Below, piece after piece: positions 24,426 to 32,717 of a stretch of 64,000 nt of DNA. The notes beneath the pieces are model-generated. The model was not told the origin of the DNA. It was given only the letters and a program-made list of their open reading frames with translations, and ran no database searches. The position numbers and the translations under genes are program-made. This stretch comes from Variovorax paradoxus (GTDB lineage: Bacteria; Pseudomonadota; Gammaproteobacteria; Burkholderiales; Burkholderiaceae_C), in the NCBI RefSeq assembly GCF_902712855.1, contig NZ_LR743507.1, positions 5,525,873 to 5,589,872 on the forward strand. The letters are read 5' to 3'. Position 1 is the first letter of the stretch; each line of letters begins with the position of its first letter.

Positions 24426-24896
24426 TCAGAGTTCGGTCTGCAGACGGGCGAGCAAATCGGCGTGAACGCCCGCATTCACTTCCTTGCGCAGAATCTGCTC
24501 TGCGCCCTTGACGGCCAGCGCGGCAACCTGCTCGCGCAGGGCTTCGCGGGCCTTCAGTGCCTGCTGCTCGGCTTCGGCGCGTGCGGCTGCAACGATCTTG
24601 TTGCCTTCCTCGGTCGCGCGGGCCTTGGCCTCTTCAACGATGGCCTGGGCGCGACGTTCGGCGTCAGCAAGACGTTGTGCGGACTCGTTGCGCGCCTGGC
24701 CCAGCTCAGCTTCCACGCGCTTGTTGGCGGCGGTCAGCTCGGACTTGGCCTTGTCGGCGGCAGCGAGGCCTTCGGCGATCTTCGCAGCGCGGTCATCCAG
24801 CGCTTTCGCGATCGGCGGCCACACGTACTTCATCGTGAACCCGACCAGGATCAGGAACACGATCATCTGAACGATCAGGGTACCGGTAATGCTCAC
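24426..24896 (-). CDS. atpF: F-type ATP synthase b subunit
   Basis: A 156-residue protein with one N-terminal membrane helix (GTLIVQMIVFLILVGFTMKY) followed by a long, charged, Ala-rich coiled coil, the peripheral stator. Eight bases separate it from atpH. Confidence 0.95.
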   Translation of the reverse strand: MSITGTLIVQMIVFLILVGFTMKYVWPPIAKALDDRAAKIAEGLAAADKAKSELTAANKRVEAELGQARNESAQRLADAERRAQAIVEEAKARATEEGNKIVAAARAEAEQQALKAREALREQVAALAVKGAEQILRKEVNAGVHADLLARLQTEL

Positions 24897-24980
24897 TTTT
24901 CACCCTCTCTATGGGATTGAATCGAAGCCATTCGCTAGCAAAGGACTAGAGAACGACGACGCAGGTCCGACGAGAAAGAC

Positions 24981-25244
24981 TTACTTCGGCAGGTTGGCGA
25001 TTTGCGACAGGAACGGGTTGGCCGTTGCGAACCACAGGGCGATACCGGTACCGATAATGAAAGCAGCGTCGATCAGACCGGCCAGCAGGAACATCTTGGT
25101 TTGAAGTTCGCCCATGAGTTCAGGCTGACGTGCGGCCGACTCGAGGTACTTGCTGCCCATGATGCCGATGCCGATACATGCGCCCACAGCGCCCAGACCG
25201 ATGATCAGGCCGGCGGCCAGTGCAACAAAGCTAATAACTTCCAT
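24981..25244 (-). CDS. atpE: F-type ATP synthase c subunit
   Basis: An 87-residue hairpin of two membrane helices. The glycine-rich first helix (AAGLIIGLGAVGACIGIGIMG) and the second helix with the proton-carrying Asp in LLAGLIDAAFIIGTG are clear; the polar loop is A-R-Q-P-E. Asp coordination of protons is expected; no sodium-binding glutamate pattern is evident. Confidence 0.96.
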   Translation of the reverse strand: MEVISFVALAAGLIIGLGAVGACIGIGIMGSKYLESAARQPELMGELQTKMFLLAGLIDAAFIIGTGIALWFATANPFLSQIANLPK

Positions 25245-25304
25245 GATGACTCCTAGAGGACTTTGGTTGAAGAGAAAACAAAAAACAGAAACGAAAACTG
25301 ATGA

Positions 25305-26174
25305 TCAGTGGTGATCGTGGGCCTGACCGATGTAGACCAGCGTCAGCATCATGAACACGAAGGCTTGCAACGTGATGATCAGGATGTGGAAGATGGCCCA
25401 GGCCGTGCCCGCGATGATGTGGCCGATGGCCAGGCCGATGCCGGTGGCCGACACGGACCAGGCACCGCCCATCAAGGCGATCAGCAGGAAGATCAGCTCA
25501 CCGGCGTACATGTTGCCGAACAACCGCATGCCGTGGGAGACCGTCTTGGCGACGAACTCGATCATCTGCATGGCGAAGTTGAAGGGGTACAGCGCCCAGT
25601 GGTTGCCGAAGGGTGCGGTGAACAGCTCGTGAACCCAGCCGCCGGCACCCTTGATCTTGATGTTGTAGTAAATGCAGATCAGCAGCACGGCCACCGACAT
25701 GCCCATGGTCACCGACAGGTCGGCGGTCGGCACGACGCGCAGGTAGGCGTGATGCGGGTCTTCGCCGGCGATGCCGAAGATCTTGGCCCAGATCGCCGGG
25801 AACAAATCGACCGGGAACAAGTCCATTGCGTTGAGCAGGAAGATCCACACGAAGATCGTCAGTGCCAGCGGCGCAACGAACTTGCGGCTCGTGGCGTTGT
25901 GGACGATGCCCTTGGCTTGCTGGTCGACCATTTCGACGAGCAGCTCGACAGCCGCTTGAAAACGACCAGGAACGCCCGAAGTAGCCTTGCGGGCAGCAAG
26001 CCACAACAGCCAGCACCCCAGGATGCCGAGCAGAATCGAGAAGAACAGCGAGTCGAAATTGAAAACCGTCAGGTCCGCAACACCCCCAGGCTTGGAGCTT
26101 TGCAGGTGCGTCAAGTGGTGAACGATGTATTCACCCGCGGTCTGACCATGTTCCGCAGCGTTTTCAGCAGCCAT
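25305..26174 (-). CDS. atpB: F-type ATP synthase a subunit
   Basis: A 289-residue membrane subunit forming the proton half-channels. The C-terminal helix carries the essential arginine region (FGNMYAGELIFLLIALMGG and SHGMRLFGN), and the end reads AFVFMMLTLVYIGQAHDHH. N-terminus TAGEYIVHHLTHLQ is typical of betaproteobacteria. Confidence 0.96.
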   Translation of the reverse strand: MAAENAAEHGQTAGEYIVHHLTHLQSSKPGGVADLTVFNFDSLFFSILLGILGCWLLWLAARKATSGVPGRFQAAVELLVEMVDQQAKGIVHNATSRKFVAPLALTIFVWIFLLNAMDLFPVDLFPAIWAKIFGIAGEDPHHAYLRVVPTADLSVTMGMSVAVLLICIYYNIKIKGAGGWVHELFTAPFGNHWALYPFNFAMQMIEFVAKTVSHGMRLFGNMYAGELIFLLIALMGGAWSVSATGIGLAIGHIIAGTAWAIFHILIITLQAFVFMMLTLVYIGQAHDHH

Positions 26175-26178
26175 TCCG

Positions 26179-26664
26179 TTACTCGTCTCTCTGTTTCCGG
26201 CGCCGGGGCGAGAACATCACCGCCAACCACGCCGCCTTCATTGTCACCACCAGGCCGATCAGCATTGCTGGCCAGCTCAGCGCCGTAATCAACCTTGGCG
26301 CAGCGATCAGCATCGCCATCGACAAGGCCATCTTGACCATTTCCCACAGGAAGAATCCGAACACCGCAGTACCCGGATTCAAGGAAGAAAACCGGCCGGT
26401 CAACCCGCGTGCAAAGACCGCCGATGGAACAACCACCGCGATCGCACCGTAAGCGGCGGACCAACCCAGATTTTGCCTCCCAGTCAGCCCCCAGGCGGCC
26501 AAAGCCACCACCAGACCGACAACCAACTGACACGCGATCACCCGCCACGGGGAGATCGAAGGGTTCTTTGCTCGCAGTTCACGCGCCTCTTCGGCGGTCA
26601 ACGGCTTGAATTCTGCGTCGAGGTCTTCAGCGACCTCCGAGTCCTGGCGGGCGATTGTTTTCAT
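26179..26664 (-). CDS. atpI: ATP synthase subunit I (assembly factor)
   Basis: A 161-residue protein with a polar N-terminus and four hydrophobic spans; the end is basic (SPRRRKQRDE). Conserved positions such as AYGAIAVVVPSAVFARGL match AtpI, which helps assemble the c-ring. First gene of the operon, four bases before atpB. It is longer at the N-terminus than E. coli AtpI. Confidence 0.88.
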   Translation of the reverse strand: MKTIARQDSEVAEDLDAEFKPLTAEEARELRAKNPSISPWRVIACQLVVGLVVALAAWGLTGRQNLGWSAAYGAIAVVVPSAVFARGLTGRFSSLNPGTAVFGFFLWEMVKMALSMAMLIAAPRLITALSWPAMLIGLVVTMKAAWLAVMFSPRRRKQRDE

Positions 26665-26711
26665 TTTGAATGAAGCCCGGATGACGACCCAGAATTTCTA
26701 CAAAGCCATTG

Positions 26712-26740
26712 ATTATAAGTAAAAACCCAACCCGTCCCGC
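26712..26740 (-). promoter_or_regulatory. Candidate promoter of the atp operon
   Basis: On the minus strand a perfect TATAAT (26712-26717) stands about 48 bases before the atpI ATG at 26664, in the most A/T-rich stretch of the area. The -35 region at the right spacing (GCGGGA, 26735-26740) is a poor match, so activity may depend on an activator or a UP-like element. Confidence 0.42.
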
Positions 26741-26822
26741 CAGTTGCGCTGTCGCACATGCAAATCGGCACCGCATTCCCTGACGCGAACCCGACGTGGC
26801 GGCCGGAACCATAATTCCCGGG

Positions 26823-27146
26823 ATGCACCCTATCACCGGCGCCCCGCCCGCCACGCTTTGTTACCTCGGTGGCGAACACTCGGCGATTCGCGATGCCGGG
26901 ACCGACGCGTCGGGTCGCGGCCTCATTCTCGGCGACGGCATCCGGGAGTATGTCCCCTCCTTCCACCTAAGACAGCCGTTCCGCTCCGAGGAGCACATGG
27001 CGCGCCTCGAGGAACTGGCGTCCATCGTCGCACCCGGCGTCCAGGCTATTGGCAATGGCCGTCCCAACCCCATCTACGACAGCTTGTACGAGGCCTGCAA
27101 GCAGGCCAAGGTACGCAACGCACAGAAACACGGAGCCCCGGCATGA
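26823..27146 (+). pseudogene. Internally deleted D-amino-acid aminotransferase remnant
   Basis: An intact 107-codon frame. Its first ~62 residues follow the start of D-amino-acid/branched-chain class IV aminotransferases (TLCYLGGE, then RGLILGDGIREYVP, then R-Q-P-F-R-S-E-E-H-M-A-R-L-E). The last ~35 resemble the C-terminus (AIGNGRPNPIYDSLYEACKQAK). Roughly 170-190 middle residues, including the PLP-binding lysine, are missing. The stop overlaps the ybeD start as ATGA. In Burkholderiales a full-length gene of this type normally stands here. It cannot be an active transaminase; it may persist as a translated leader for ybeD. Confidence 0.72.
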
Positions 27147-27451
27147 CCGACGACACGACCACCACCGAGACCACCTCGATTCCCGATCCGCGCAAGGAAT
27201 CGCTGATCGAATACCCCTCGCAGTTCCCCATCAAGGTGATGGGCGCGAAGGTCGACGGCTTCGTGCATGCGGTCACGCAGATCGCCGAGCGGTTCGACCC
27301 GACCTTCGACGCCACCACCGTCGAGCTGCGCGACAGCAAGGCCGGCAACTACCTCGGCGTGACGATCACCGTCACCGCCACCAGCCGCGAGCAGCTCGAC
27401 GACATCTATCGCGCGCTGTCCTCGCACCCGATGGTCAAGGTCGTGCTTTGA
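27143..27451 (+). CDS. ybeD: DUF493 family protein YbeD
   Basis: A 102-residue ACT-like alpha/beta protein. The core PSQFPIKVMGAKVDGFVHAV, the strand GNYLGVTITVTATSREQLDD and the ending ALSSHPMVKVVL match DUF493/YbeD. It is usually placed before lipB, as here after one inserted gene; a link to lipoate metabolism is inferred from synteny only. Overlaps both neighbours by four bases or so (ATGA at its start, TTGA at its end). Confidence 0.92.
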   Translation: MTDDTTTTETTSIPDPRKESLIEYPSQFPIKVMGAKVDGFVHAVTQIAERFDPTFDATTVELRDSKAGNYLGVTITVTATSREQLDDIYRALSSHPMVKVVL

Positions 27452-28674
27452 CCTTGCGCTGGCGGCTCGTCGCGGCGGCGCTGTGCGCCGGCAGCGTCGC
27501 GGCCGCCTGCACGACGGCGCCCAACCCTTACTACGACGCCAGCCGCAGGCACCACCGGCCCGACGGCTTCCAGGACAACTACATCGCGTTCAAGCCGAAG
27601 AACTTCTTCACCGACGTGCTGCTGGGCTGGCAACTGCCGTCGTGGTTCAAGGGGCTGCCGCCGCCTCCGAGCGCGCCGCCTCCGGTGGTGCCGCCCGACA
27701 TGGCCTTCATCAACGCCAATGCCGGCCCCGCCACGCAGCCCGCCGCTACCTTCATCGGCCACGCCACCGTGCTCGTGCAGGTGCCCACCGCGAACGGCGG
27801 CCTCAACGTGCTGACCGATCCGATGTTCGGTGAACGCGCCTCGCCCTTCTCGTTCGCGGGTCCGAAGCGCTTCCAGCCTCCGGGCATTGCGCTGAAGGAC
27901 CTGCCGCACATCGACCTGGTGCTCATCAGCCACAACCATTACGACCACCTCGACGAAGGCAGCGTGAAAGCGCTGAACGCCCAGGCCGGCGGCCCGCCGC
28001 TGTTCGTGGTGCCGCTGGGCATCGCGCCATGGCTCGCCGAGCGCGGCATTGCCAACGCGGTCGAACTCGACTGGTGGGACAGCATCACGCTGCCTTCCTC
28101 GACCGGCACCACCGGCACCGCAGGCGCGCTGCAGGCCTCGCAGGTCCGCATCCAGCGCAACGGCGCGGGCATCGCCACCGATGCGACCGACGCGCCACAG
28201 GTGTTCCTCGTGCCCGCCCAGCATTGGAGCGCGCGCGGCCTCGGCGACAGGATGCAGACGCTCTGGGGCGGCTTCGCGCTGCTCGCGCCGAAGATGCACC
28301 TCTTCTATGCGGGCGACACCGGCTATTCGAAGGACTTCGCCGACATCCAGGCCCGCCTCGCGCCGCGCCAGGGCAGCGCCCAGGGCGGCGGCTTCGACCT
28401 CGCCCTGCTGCCGGTTGGCGCCTACGAGCCGCGCTGGTTCATGACGGACCAGCACGCCAATCCCGACGAGAGCGTGCGCATCCACCGCGACCTGCACGCC
28501 AAGCGCAGCCTGGGCGTGCACTGGGCGACCTTCTCGCTCACCGACGAGGCGCTCGACCAGCCGCCGAAAGACCTGGCCGCTGCGCGCCAGGCCCAGGGCG
28601 TGGCCGACGACGCCTTCTTCACGCTCGCCATCGGCGAGACCCGGAAGTTGCCCGCGCGGCAGGCCATGCCATGA
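27448..28674 (+). CDS. MBL-fold metallo-hydrolase, NAPE-PLD/RomA-like lipoprotein
   Basis: A 408-residue protein; TTG at 27448 overlapping the ybeD stop gives an N-terminal hydrophobic region with C-T-T-A (possible lipobox AAAC). The beta-lactamase-fold motifs are ATFIGHATVLVQ, TDPMFGERASPFSF, LVLISHNHYDHLD, AGDTGYSKDF and GVHWATF. This is the zinc-dependent family of NAPE-phospholipase D, RomA and UlaG-like proteins, which act on phospholipids or phosphodiesters. Location between ybeD and lipB, with overlapping starts on both sides, suggests operon expression, but no lipoate role is known. Confidence 0.88.
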   Translation: MTLRWRLVAAALCAGSVAAACTTAPNPYYDASRRHHRPDGFQDNYIAFKPKNFFTDVLLGWQLPSWFKGLPPPPSAPPPVVPPDMAFINANAGPATQPAATFIGHATVLVQVPTANGGLNVLTDPMFGERASPFSFAGPKRFQPPGIALKDLPHIDLVLISHNHYDHLDEGSVKALNAQAGGPPLFVVPLGIAPWLAERGIANAVELDWWDSITLPSSTGTTGTAGALQASQVRIQRNGAGIATDATDAPQVFLVPAQHWSARGLGDRMQTLWGGFALLAPKMHLFYAGDTGYSKDFADIQARLAPRQGSAQGGGFDLALLPVGAYEPRWFMTDQHANPDESVRIHRDLHAKRSLGVHWATFSLTDEALDQPPKDLAAARQAQGVADDAFFTLAIGETRKLPARQAMP

Positions 28675-29369
28675 CCGACACCCTCGCGAACGTCCCCGCC
28701 ATCGAGCTGCACCCGCTGGGCCGCGCCGACTACGCCGCCACCTTCGCGGCCATGAAGCAGTTCACCCTCGAACGCACCCCGGACACACCCGATGCGCTAT
28801 GGATTTGCGAGCACGCGCCGGTCTTCACCCAAGGCATCGCAGGCCAGCAGGACCACATCCTGAACCCTGGCGACATCCCCGTCGTGCAGACCGACCGCGG
28901 CGGCCAGGTTACCTTCCACGGCCCAGGCCAGGTGGTGGCCTATCCGCTGATCGACCTGCGCCGCGCGGGCTATTTCGTCAAGGAATACGTCTACCGCATC
29001 GAGGAATCCGTGCTGCGCACGCTGGCCCATTTCGGCGTCACGGGCCACCGCGTGGCGGGCGCGCCGGGCATCTACGTGCGGCTCGACGACCCGTTCTCGC
29101 ACGCTACCCTTACCGGCCCGCGGCCCGCCCACGATCCGTTCCGCGGCCTCGGCAAGATCGCCGCGCTGGGCATCAAGGTGAGCCGCCATGCCACCTACCA
29201 CGGCGTGGCGCTCAACGTCGGGATGGACCTCGAACCCTTCTCGCGGATCAACCCTTGCGGCTACGCGGGGCTGCAAACGGTCGACCTTTCTACAATCGGC
29301 ATCCAAACCACATGGGAAGAAGCCGCCACGGTACTGAGCCAGAAACTCACTGCCTTCCTGGCGCCTTGA
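28671..29369 (+). CDS. lipB: Lipoyl(octanoyl) transferase
   Basis: A 232-residue enzyme moving octanoyl from acyl carrier protein to the lipoyl domains of dehydrogenases. Key segments: TDRGGQVTFHGPGQVVAYPL with the conserved His, GLGKIAALGIKVSRHATYHG with the catalytic lysine, and NPCGYAGLQ with the catalytic Cys. ATGA overlap with the upstream stop indicates coupling. Confidence 0.96.
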   Translation: MTDTLANVPAIELHPLGRADYAATFAAMKQFTLERTPDTPDALWICEHAPVFTQGIAGQQDHILNPGDIPVVQTDRGGQVTFHGPGQVVAYPLIDLRRAGYFVKEYVYRIEESVLRTLAHFGVTGHRVAGAPGIYVRLDDPFSHATLTGPRPAHDPFRGLGKIAALGIKVSRHATYHGVALNVGMDLEPFSRINPCGYAGLQTVDLSTIGIQTTWEEAATVLSQKLTAFLAP

Positions 29370-29376
29370 ACTACCA

Positions 29377-30378
29377 ATGAGCACCACAGAAGTCGTCCGC
29401 GACGCACAGAGCGCCGAAACCTACAACCCCCTGGCCAAGCAGAAAGCGGCCGCCAAGCTCTCGCGCATCCCCGTCAAGGTGGTCCAGAGCGGCGAAGTTC
29501 TCAAGAAGCCGGAATGGATCCGCGTGAAGGCCGGCAGCCCGACCACGCGCTTCTACGAGATCAAGCAGATCCTGCGCGAAAGCAACCTGCACACCGTGTG
29601 CGAAGAGGCTTCGTGCCCGAACATCGGCGAATGCTTCGGCAACGGCACCGCCACATTCATGATCATGGGCGACAAGTGCACGCGCCGCTGCCCGTTCTGC
29701 GACGTGGGCCACGGCCGCCCCGATCCGCTCGACAAGGACGAGCCGCTCAACCTCGCCAAGACCATCGCCAAGCTGCGCCTGAAGTACGTGGTGATCACCA
29801 GCGTCGACCGCGACGACCTGCGCGACGGCGGCAGCCAGCATTTCGTCGACTGCATCCGCAACATCCGCGAGCTCTCGCCGATGACGCAGATCGAGATCCT
29901 GGTGCCCGACTTCCGCGGCCGCGACGACCGCGCCCTCGAGATCCTCAAGGCCGCGCCGCCCGACGTGATGAACCACAACCTCGAGACCGCGCCGCGCCTC
30001 TACAAGGAAGCGCGCCCCGGCAGCGACTACCAGTTCAGCCTGAACCTGCTGAAGAAGTTCAAGGCGCTGCACCCCGGCGTGCCCACCAAGAGCGGCATCA
30101 TGGTCGGCCTGGGCGAGACGGACGAGGAGATCCTGCAGGTCATGCGCGACATGCGCGCCCACGACATCGACATGCTGACCATCGGCCAGTACCTTTCGCC
30201 GTCGGGCTCGCACCTGCCGGTACGCCGCTACGTGCACCCCGACACCTTCAAGATGTTCGAGGAAGAGGCCTACAAGATGGGCTTCAGCCATGCGGCCGTC
30301 GGCGCGATGGTGCGTTCGAGCTATCACGCCGATCAGCAGGCCCACGCCGCCCAGCAGGCGCAGGTCGCCGGCGCCTGA
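29377..30378 (+). CDS. lipA: Lipoyl synthase (radical SAM)
   Basis: A 333-residue enzyme inserting two sulfurs into octanoyl groups. The auxiliary cluster motif C-E-E-A-S-C-P-N-I-G-E-C and the radical SAM motif C-T-R-R-C-P-F-C are intact, with the C-terminal R-S-S-Y serine ligand. Seven bases after lipB. Confidence 0.97.
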   Translation: MSTTEVVRDAQSAETYNPLAKQKAAAKLSRIPVKVVQSGEVLKKPEWIRVKAGSPTTRFYEIKQILRESNLHTVCEEASCPNIGECFGNGTATFMIMGDKCTRRCPFCDVGHGRPDPLDKDEPLNLAKTIAKLRLKYVVITSVDRDDLRDGGSQHFVDCIRNIRELSPMTQIEILVPDFRGRDDRALEILKAAPPDVMNHNLETAPRLYKEARPGSDYQFSLNLLKKFKALHPGVPTKSGIMVGLGETDEEILQVMRDMRAHDIDMLTIGQYLSPSGSHLPVRRYVHPDTFKMFEEEAYKMGFSHAAVGAMVRSSYHADQQAHAAQQAQVAGA

Positions 30379-30402
30379 CCGCACGCGAAACCCACGCACA
30401 AG

Positions 30403-30427
30403 AAAAGGCCCTCCCGAGGGCCTTTTT
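30403..30427. terminator. Bidirectional Rho-independent terminator
   Basis: AAAA, then GGCCCTC-CC-GAGGGCC (30407-30422), then TTTTT. It can end lipA transcripts on the plus strand and the two-component operon on the minus strand. Confidence 0.9.
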
Positions 30428-30445
30428 CAATGGGCGCTCAGGGCG

Positions 30446-31153
30446 TCACGGCAGGTCCAGCCGATAGCCCACGCCGTAGATCGACCGGATCAGCTCCTGG
30501 CCGCCGCTGGCGGCATCGAGCTTGCGGCGCAGGTTCTTCACGTGGCTGTCGACCGCACGATCGGTCACTGCGCGCTGGTCGGCGTGCACGTGGTCCAGCA
30601 GCTTGTCGCGCGAGAGCACGCGCCCGCGCGCGTCGGCCAGCGCCTTCAGCAGGCGGAACTCGATGGGCGTGAGGTCCAGCGGCGCGCCCTGCCATGCGGC
30701 CTTGTAGGCCTGCGCATCGATCTGCAGCGGCGACACCTCGCGCGCCGACTGCCCGGCGAGGCCGCTGCGCCGCAACAGCGCCTTCACGCGCGCTACCACC
30801 TCGCGCGGGCTGAAGGGGGTCTTGCAGACGTAGTCGTCGGCACCGATCTCCAGGCCCATCAGGCGGTCGGCCTCTTCCACGCGGGCGGTGAGCATGATGA
30901 CGGGCACGTCGCTGAAGTGCCTCAGCTCGCGGCACACGCTCATGCCGTCTTGGCCGGGCAGCATGAGGTCGAGCAGCACCAGGTCGGGCCGGCACGCCTT
31001 CACCGCTGGCACCACATCCCGCCCGTCGGCGAGCCATTGCGAGGTGTAGCCCGAGGCCTTCAGGTAGTCGGCGAGCAGCGCGGCCATGCGCGGCTCGTCC
31101 TCGACGATCAGGATGTGGGCGGAAGCGGGAGTGGTCAGGGGTGCGTCGCTCAT
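30446..31153 (-). CDS. OmpR/PhoB-family response regulator (BaeR-like)
   Basis: A 235-residue regulator. The receiver domain has the acidic pair VEDEP, phospho-acceptor in LLDLMLPGQDG, and Lys in KTPFSPREV. A winged-helix DNA-binding domain follows (LTPIEFRLLKALADARGRVL ... VDSHVKNLRRKLD ... VYGVGYRL-like IYGVGYRLDL). Coupled with the kinase gene at 31193 and divergent from an RND efflux operon, as BaeSR is with mdtABC; it probably controls that pump. Confidence 0.93.
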   Translation of the reverse strand: MSDAPLTTPASAHILIVEDEPRMAALLADYLKASGYTSQWLADGRDVVPAVKACRPDLVLLDLMLPGQDGMSVCRELRHFSDVPVIMLTARVEEADRLMGLEIGADDYVCKTPFSPREVVARVKALLRRSGLAGQSAREVSPLQIDAQAYKAAWQGAPLDLTPIEFRLLKALADARGRVLSRDKLLDHVHADQRAVTDRAVDSHVKNLRRKLDAASGGQELIRSIYGVGYRLDLP

Positions 31154-31192
31154 CGTCGTTCTTCGTGCATTTCGTTCTTCCGGCTCCGCGCT

Positions 31193-32581
31193 TCAGGCGC
31201 GCGGCAGCCGCACGGCGACCCACACGCCGCCCAGCGGCGAAGCCTTGGCCTCGATGGTGCCGCCATGCGCCTCGACGATGCTGCGGCAGATCGACAGCCC
31301 GAGCCCCGCGCCGCCGCTCGCGCGGTTGCGCGAGCCTTCGCCGCGGAAAAAGCGCTCGAACAGCCGCGGCAGCAAGGCGGCATCGACGCCGGGGGCGGAG
31401 TCCATCAGGTCGATGGCGATCACGCCGCCCTCCTCGCGCGCCGCGATGCGCAGCACGCCGCCCGCATCGGTGTAGCGGCAGCTGTTGAGCACCAGGTTGC
31501 TGAAGAGCTGCTGCAGGCGCCGCTCGTCGGCGAACACCATCAGCGGCTGCGCCGGCAGCGCCAGTTCCAGCCGCAGGCCCGCGGCGGCCAGCCGTTCGCG
31601 GAACGCGTCGATGCCCGGCCCGAGCAGCTCGCGCAGGTCGGCGTCTGTCTTGCGGTAGGTGAGCGCGCCCACGTCGGCGAGCGAGAGGTCGTACAGGTCG
31701 GTCACCAGCTGGTTGAGCATGCCGACCTCGTGCTGCAGCGAGCGCACGGCCTGCGCATCGAGGCGGCGCACGCCGTCTTCCATGGCCTCCAGTTCGCCGT
31801 GCAGCACGCCGAGCGGCGTGCGCAGTTCATGCGACACGTCGGCCATGAACTCGCGGCGCATCTGCTCGTTGCGCTGCAGCGTGTGGGCGAGCGAATTGAA
31901 GTCGCGCGCCAGTTGCCCGACTTCGTCGTTCGACGACACGGCCACGCGGCTCTCGTAGTCGCCGGCCGCCAGCCGGTGGGTGGCGCCGGCCACGCGCTTC
32001 ACGGGCGCCAGCAGCACGCGAGCGATCCACCATGCGATGCCCGCCGCCAGCAGCACGCAGAGCCCGCCGATCACCCAGCTCGCGCGCGCCTGGTTCTGCT
32101 GGAAGCGCTGGTCGCCGGCCTCGCTCACGTTCTGGAACGGCGCCATCACGACCCAGCCCACGGTCTTGCCGTCGACCACCACGGCACGCTCGGCCGAGCC
32201 CCTGCGCACTTCCCTGAAGCCGGCGATCACCCGCCGGTCGGTGTCGAGCAATCCGATGCGCAGCATGGCGCCCGTCAGGTCGGACACGGGCGGCGGCGTG
32301 CGCCCCGGCTCGAAGCGCTCGCCGCTCGCCGAAGGCGCGGGCCGCATGATCTCGAACCACGGCCCCGGTCCTTCGCGCAGGAAGTCCCAGCTGCCGTGCT
32401 GGCGGTACGCGGCAATGGCATTGGGCAGCACCGCATCCAGCCGCTCCACGCCCTGCTCGTTGAGGTAGCCGACGAAGCCGCGCTCGAAGTTCCAGCGCGA
32501 GGCGGCGCCCATCGCGACGACCGCGAGCACGGCGGTGGCCAGCACGGCGAGAAAGAGCTTGGTGGTGATGCTGATCTTCAT
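31193..32581 (-). CDS. Sensor histidine kinase (BaeS-like)
   Basis: A 462-residue membrane kinase. TM helix 1 is near residues 7-29, the periplasmic sensor runs to about 165, TM helix 2 follows (WVIGGLCVLLAAGIAWWIA), then HAMP, the phospho-acceptor box S-H-E-L-R-T-P, N-box NSCRYTDAGG (Asn present), and G-box G-G-A-G-L-G-L-S. The MKIS start at 32581 is preferred over one four codons upstream. Likely senses envelope stress or drugs. Confidence 0.92.
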   Translation of the reverse strand: MKISITTKLFLAVLATAVLAVVAMGAASRWNFERGFVGYLNEQGVERLDAVLPNAIAAYRQHGSWDFLREGPGPWFEIMRPAPSASGERFEPGRTPPPVSDLTGAMLRIGLLDTDRRVIAGFREVRRGSAERAVVVDGKTVGWVVMAPFQNVSEAGDQRFQQNQARASWVIGGLCVLLAAGIAWWIARVLLAPVKRVAGATHRLAAGDYESRVAVSSNDEVGQLARDFNSLAHTLQRNEQMRREFMADVSHELRTPLGVLHGELEAMEDGVRRLDAQAVRSLQHEVGMLNQLVTDLYDLSLADVGALTYRKTDADLRELLGPGIDAFRERLAAAGLRLELALPAQPLMVFADERRLQQLFSNLVLNSCRYTDAGGVLRIAAREEGGVIAIDLMDSAPGVDAALLPRLFERFFRGEGSRNRASGGAGLGLSICRSIVEAHGGTIEAKASPLGGVWVAVRLPRA

Positions 32582-32690
32582 GAAGGCCCACAAGATAAGC
32601 CAGATGCGCCCCGTGCGGTGCGGTGCCGCGCCAAGGCCGCGCGGGTCGGCGGACCTTCATATTCACTCCACATTCTCTGAAGACCATGGG

Positions 32691-32707
32691 TTCCAACCTG
32701 ATTGGAA
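32691..32707. promoter_or_regulatory. Perfect dyad upstream of the RND adaptor gene
   Basis: TTCCAA-CCTGA-TTGGAA, six-base arms and a five-base centre, ends 10 bases before the adaptor ATG. Position and symmetry suit an operator or a translational hairpin for the pump operon. No consensus known to me identifies the binding protein. Confidence 0.45.
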
Positions 32708-32717
32708 TGCCACACAC

